Below, in pieces: positions 60,583 to 64,000 of a stretch of 64,000 nt of DNA; within the stretch, counting starts at the first letter, position 1, and each line of letters opens with the position of its first letter. Both the position numbers and the translations under genes were made by a program. The notes beneath the pieces are model-generated. The model saw only the letters and a list, made by a program, of their open reading frames with translations, made no database searches and had not been told where the DNA came from. Source of the stretch: Methylorubrum aminovorans (GTDB lineage Bacteria; Pseudomonadota; Alphaproteobacteria; Rhizobiales; Beijerinckiaceae); contig NZ_BPRC01000003.1 in NCBI RefSeq assembly GCF_022179725.1, positions 124,001 to 188,000 on the forward strand, read 5' to 3'.

Positions 60583-63324
60583 ATGGGCGCGCGCATGCGC
60601 GCCCACGACTGGTCGGCCTCGCCGCTCGGACTGCCGGAAACCTGGCCGCAGGCCCTGCGCTCGGTCGCGAGCCTGATGCTCGGTTCCCGGTTCCCCATGT
60701 TCGCCGCCTGGGGGCCGGATCTCGCCTTCGTCTACAACGACGCCTACGCGGAGATCCTGGGCGACAAGCACCCGGCCGCCCTCGGGCGCCGCTTCCGCGA
60801 GATCTGGCCCGAGATCTGGTCGGACATCGCACCGCTCATCGACAAGGCCTTGGCCGGCGAGGCGACCTGGGCCGAGAATTTACCGCTCACGATGAACCGG
60901 CACGGCTACGACGAGCAAACCTGGTTCACCTTCTCCTACTCGCCGATCCGTGACGATGACGGCACGGTCGGCGGCATGTTCTGCTCCTGCACCGAAACCA
61001 CCGCCAGGGTGAGGGCCGAGGAGGCGCTGCGTGCCAGTGAGGCGCGGGCCTCAGGCGTGCTGGAGGGCATGGGCGAGGGCTTCATGCTCCTCGACCGCGA
61101 CTTCCGCATCCTGCAGATGAACGCCGAGGGCTTCCGGCTGGAGGAGAGACCGCCGGATCAGGTCGTCGGCCGCTCGCACTGGGAGGTCTACCCGGGCTCC
61201 GAGGCCATGCCCATCGGCCAGATGTACCTGCGCGTGATGCGGGATCGCGTCTCCCAGACTCTGGAGCACCGCTACGTCTGGCCGGACGGGCACGCCGCCT
61301 GGCTGGAGGTGCGCGCTTACCCGCACCCGGAAGGGCTGGCGCTTTTCTACCGCGACGTGACCGAGCGTCGGGAGCGCGAGGACGCCCTGCGCGAGGCCGA
61401 GGCGCGGTTCCAGACCATCGCCAATTCCATCGACCAGATGGTCTGGTCGACGAAGGCCGACGGTTACCACGACTACTACAATCAGCGCTGGTACGACTTC
61501 ACCGGCGTGTGGGCGGGCTCGACGGACGGCGCGGAGTGGGAGGGCATCGTCCATCCCGACGACAGGGAACGGACCTGGGAGGTGTGGAGCGCGTCCCTCG
61601 CCAGCGGCGAGCCCTACCGGATCGAGTACCGGCTGCGCCACCATACCGGGCAGTACCGCTGGACGCTCGGTCGCGCCTTGCCGATGCGCGACGCGACAGG
61701 GCAGGTCACGCGCTGGTTCGGCACCTGCACCGACATTCAGGACATCGTCGAGGCGCGGGACGTGCTTGCGCGCTCGCGCGAGGAGCTCGAAGGCCTTGTG
61801 GCCGAGCGCACCGCCGACCGCGACCGCATGTGGCGGCTCTCCACCGACGTCATGCTGGTCGCGCGCTACGACGCTGTCATCGAGGCGGTGAACCCAGCGT
61901 GGACGACGCTGCTCGGCTGGGGCGAGCGCGACCTCGTCGGCGGCGCCTTCATGGACCTCGTCCATCCGGACGACGTCGCGCCGACGCTGGCCGAGGTCGG
62001 CAAGCTCTCGGAGGGCCTGACCACCCTGCGCTTCGAGAACCGCTACCGGCACAGGGACGGCGGCTACCGCTGGCTCTCCTGGACGGCCGTTCCGGCCGAG
62101 GATCTCATCCACGCGGTCGGCCGTGACGTCACGGCCGAGAAGGAAGCGGCGCAGGCGCTCGCCGAGACCGAGGAGGCGCTGCGCCAGTCGCAGAAGATGG
62201 AGGCCGTTGGCCAACTCACCGGCGGGCTCGCCCACGACTTCAACAACCTGCTCACCGGCATCTCGGGCAGCTTGGAGCTCCTGCAGACGCGGATGAGCCA
62301 GGGCCGCCTGACCGAGATCGACCGCTACATGACGGCGGCGCAGGGGGCGGCCAAGCGCGCCGCCGCGCTGACCCACCGGCTGCTCGCCTTCTCGCGGCGG
62401 CAGACGCTTGATCCCAAGCCGACGGACGTGAACGCCCTGATCCACGGCATGGAGGAGCTGATCCGCCGGACCGTGGGACCGTCCGTCCATATCGAGGTGG
62501 TCGGCGCGGGCGGGCTTTGGCCGGCGCTGGTGGACCCCGGCCAGCTTGAGAACGCGCTCCTGAACCTGAGCATCAACGCCCGCGACGCCATGCCGGACGG
62601 AGGCCGCATCACGGTCGAGACCGCCAACCGCTGGCTCGACCATCGCGCCGCCCGCGAGCGCGACCTGCCGCCGGGACAGTACCTGTCGCTCTGCGTCTCG
62701 GACACCGGCACGGGCATGACCCCCGACGTCATCGCCAAGGCGTTCGACCCGTTCTTCACGACGAAGCCCATCGGCCAGGGCACGGGCTTGGGCCTCAGCA
62801 TGATCTATGGGTTCGCCAAGCAATCGGGCGGACAGGTGCGCATCTACTCGGAGGTCAGCCAGGGCACGACCGTGTGCCTGTACCTGCCGCGCCACCACGG
62901 CGACGTCTCCGCCACCGGAGACCTTCCGGACCTTGCCGATGCGCCCCGGGCCGAGCCCGGGGAGACGGTGCTCGTCGTCGACGACGAGCCGTCCGTGCGC
63001 ATGCTCGTGGCCGAAGTGCTGGAGGACCTGGGCTACGCCGCCATTGAGGCGGCGGACGGCCCGTCGGGCTTGAGGGTTCTGCAGTCGGACGCGCGCGTCG
63101 ACCTGCTAATCACCGACGTCGGCCTGCCCGGCGGCATGAACGGTCGCCAAGTGGCAGATGCGGCCCGGGTGACCCGGCCCGGGCTGAAGGTGCTCTTCAT
63201 CACCGGTTATGTCGAGAACGCGGCGGTCGGAAACGGCTACCTGGAGCCCGGCATGCAGGTGCTCACGAAGCCGTTCGTCATGGAGGCCTTGGCGTCGCGC
63301 ATCCGGGACATGATCGAGGCGTGA
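60583..63324 (+). CDS. PAS-rich hybrid histidine kinase
   Basis: 913 aa from the ATG at 60583. Four PAS-type domains are visible, starting near residues 8 ([23 protein letters not shown]), 150, 275 and 430. HisKA has H551 ([11 protein letters not shown]), then HATPase ([29 protein letters not shown]) and a receiver with D845 ([11 protein letters not shown]). Related kinases have about 18 more N-terminal residues; these (MSEPVTSLTVAFLSGAG) are found just upstream at 60530, but one base out of frame. It is either frameshifted at 60582 or uses the inner ATG. It is soluble, as there are no membrane spans. Confidence 0.85.
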   Translation: MGARMRAHDWSASPLGLPETWPQALRSVASLMLGSRFPMFAAWGPDLAFVYNDAYAEILGDKHPAALGRRFREIWPEIWSDIAPLIDKALAGEATWAENLPLTMNRHGYDEQTWFTFSYSPIRDDDGTVGGMFCSCTETTARVRAEEALRASEARASGVLEGMGEGFMLLDRDFRILQMNAEGFRLEERPPDQVVGRSHWEVYPGSEAMPIGQMYLRVMRDRVSQTLEHRYVWPDGHAAWLEVRAYPHPEGLALFYRDVTERREREDALREAEARFQTIANSIDQMVWSTKADGYHDYYNQRWYDFTGVWAGSTDGAEWEGIVHPDDRERTWEVWSASLASGEPYRIEYRLRHHTGQYRWTLGRALPMRDATGQVTRWFGTCTDIQDIVEARDVLARSREELEGLVAERTADRDRMWRLSTDVMLVARYDAVIEAVNPAWTTLLGWGERDLVGGAFMDLVHPDDVAPTLAEVGKLSEGLTTLRFENRYRHRDGGYRWLSWTAVPAEDLIHAVGRDVTAEKEAAQALAETEEALRQSQKMEAVGQLTGGLAHDFNNLLTGISGSLELLQTRMSQGRLTEIDRYMTAAQGAAKRAAALTHRLLAFSRRQTLDPKPTDVNALIHGMEELIRRTVGPSVHIEVVGAGGLWPALVDPGQLENALLNLSINARDAMPDGGRITVETANRWLDHRAARERDLPPGQYLSLCVSDTGTGMTPDVIAKAFDPFFTTKPIGQGTGLGLSMIYGFAKQSGGQVRIYSEVSQGTTVCLYLPRHHGDVSATGDLPDLADAPRAEPGETVLVVDDEPSVRMLVAEVLEDLGYAAIEAADGPSGLRVLQSDARVDLLITDVGLPGGMNGRQVADAARVTRPGLKVLFITGYVENAAVGNGYLEPGMQVLTKPFVMEALASRIRDMIEA

Positions 63325-63427
63325 CCCATATTCGTCGGTTGCGACAAGGCGCGAGGGGGAGGGGTCGTGTGGCGGCCATAATCGAGGCACCGGCGGGAAT
63401 GGGCAGCGCCGACGAGGGTGCGGGACG

Positions 63428-64000
63428 ATGACCCTTGCCGGCGTCGCGGCGGGCACGCTGTTCCGTGGCCAGGGGGAGGTCCAAGCTCTCGCGCGCGACC
63501 TCGACTGGTCGCGCACGCCGCTCGGTCCGGTGGCCGGCTGGCCGCAGAGCCTGCGCTCGACGGTGCGCACGCTGCTGTCCTCGCAGTACCCGATGATCCT
63601 GACCTGGGGCTCCGAGTTCACCCAAGTCTACAACGACGCCTACGCCAAGCTCATCGGCGCCGGGCACCCGGACGCGCTCGGCGGCGACATCCGCGTCACC
63701 CTGGCCGCGGGGTGGGACACCCTCGGTCCGATGATCGCCCGCGTCATGCGGACCGGCGAGGCCAACTGGACGCCGGCCCTGCCGCTGCTGATGGAGCGGG
63801 CCGGCTACAGGGAGGAAGCTTACTTCAGTGTCTCGCACGCGCCGGCCGAGGACGACGACGGTCGCATCGTCGGCATGCTGGCGGTGTGCAGCGAGGTCAC
63901 CGCCCAGGTCGTGGGCGAGCGTCGGCTCGGCCTGCTGCGCGACCTGGCGGCCAAGGCGGGCGAGACCCGCAGCGTCGAGGCGACCTGCGCCGACGTCGCG
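63428..64000 (+). CDS. PAS/GAF-type sensor kinase, partial
   Basis: At least 191 codons, continuing beyond the window. The N-terminus MTLAGVAAGTLFRGQGEVQALARDLDWSRTPLGPVAGWPQSLRSTVRTLLSSQYPM is a PAS-type opening like that of the preceding kinase. MILTWGSEFTQVYNDAYAKLIGAGHPDALGGDI follows, and a GAF-like region begins at RRLGLLRDLAAKAGE. It lies 104 bp after the preceding kinase, and its N-terminal PAS is clearly homologous to it (WS-x-TPLGP, VYNDAYA). It probably belongs to the same paralogous family. Confidence 0.8.
   Translation, partial: MTLAGVAAGTLFRGQGEVQALARDLDWSRTPLGPVAGWPQSLRSTVRTLLSSQYPMILTWGSEFTQVYNDAYAKLIGAGHPDALGGDIRVTLAAGWDTLGPMIARVMRTGEANWTPALPLLMERAGYREEAYFSVSHAPAEDDDGRIVGMLAVCSEVTAQVVGERRLGLLRDLAAKAGETRSVEATCADVA

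Noticed and set aside
59386..60771. N-terminal extension of the small minus-strand gene to 549 codons
   Set aside because: Only the last 87 codons look like a real protein. The rest is antisense of the kinase remnant and the next kinase.
61051..62898. 615-codon open frame on the minus strand
   Set aside because: It is antisense of the PAS hybrid kinase and shows no conserved motif.
1..64000. CRISPR arrays, rRNA, tRNA and complete insertion sequences
   Set aside because: No regular spaced repeats, no rRNA-like stretches, no cloverleaf with CCA-type ends and no transposase motifs were found by eye; a tRNAscan or ISfinder search could still show something small.

Overview
The window looks like chromosome of a methylotrophic alphaproteobacterium of the Methylorubrum/Methylobacterium group, probably close to M. 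extorquens. The reasons are the high GC content, the alphaproteobacterial order rph-rdgB-hemW next to hrcA, the two-domain dCTP deaminase, a three-subunit membrane-anchored formate dehydrogenase (FDH) with DUF3305/DUF3306-type accessory genes, EcfG-like promoters, and large families of PAS/CHASE hybrid kinases. The species assignment is an inference from gene content. I saw no rRNA, tRNA, CRISPR array or intact insertion sequence.

Layout. 0-10 kb is mostly housekeeping: an osmoprotectant ABC transporter (partial), a lone receiver protein, yraN-rsmI beside a penicillin-binding-protein activator lipoprotein, hemW, rdgB, rph, a histidine-rich exported protein and hrcA. A DMT-family exporter at 9.6-10.6 kb is cut by one in-frame amber codon. 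10.8-16.3 kb is an RND efflux operon (small membrane protein, TetR, adaptor, pump) whose start/stop codons overlap. It is driven by a textbook sigma-70 promoter embedded in two copies of a palindromic operator. 17-30 kb is the FDH region: a TorD-like chaperone, a small Tat protein and the alpha, beta and gamma subunits, apparently with their own promoter. Upstream lie five accessory genes (biotin/lipoate-ligase-like, DUF6505, DUF6352, DUF3305, DUF3306), and a divergent multi-cluster ferredoxin. A formate/nitrite channel gene lies about 9 kb away at 36.7 kb.

30-43.5 kb holds an ABC-2 exporter, an alpha/beta hydrolase, an FkbM methyltransferase overlapping sfsA tail to tail, a CinA/MoaB-type protein, a bestrophin-like channel, argE-apaG, a two-domain dcd, and hemN behind an FNR/FixK-type anaerobox.

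43.5-64 kb has an accessory character. It holds signalling genes (GGDEF, Crp/Fnr, GAF, several hybrid histidine kinases, a PAS-HWE kinase) and stress-type small proteins (DUF892 ferritin-like, DUF3597, DUF6894, a Lys-rich 45-mer). It also holds a GntA-like heme enzyme, a phosphatidylserine decarboxylase, and at least four broken genes. EcfG-type promoters (GGAAC-N16/17-CGTT) before the DUF892 and DUF3597 genes suggest part of this block belongs to the general stress response.

Two things most deserve a closer look. One is the conserved-looking FDH accessory module with no assigned function. The other is the 52-61 kb stretch, where truncated kinases, a tandem duplication and several frameshifts indicate active decay of sensor and stress genes.
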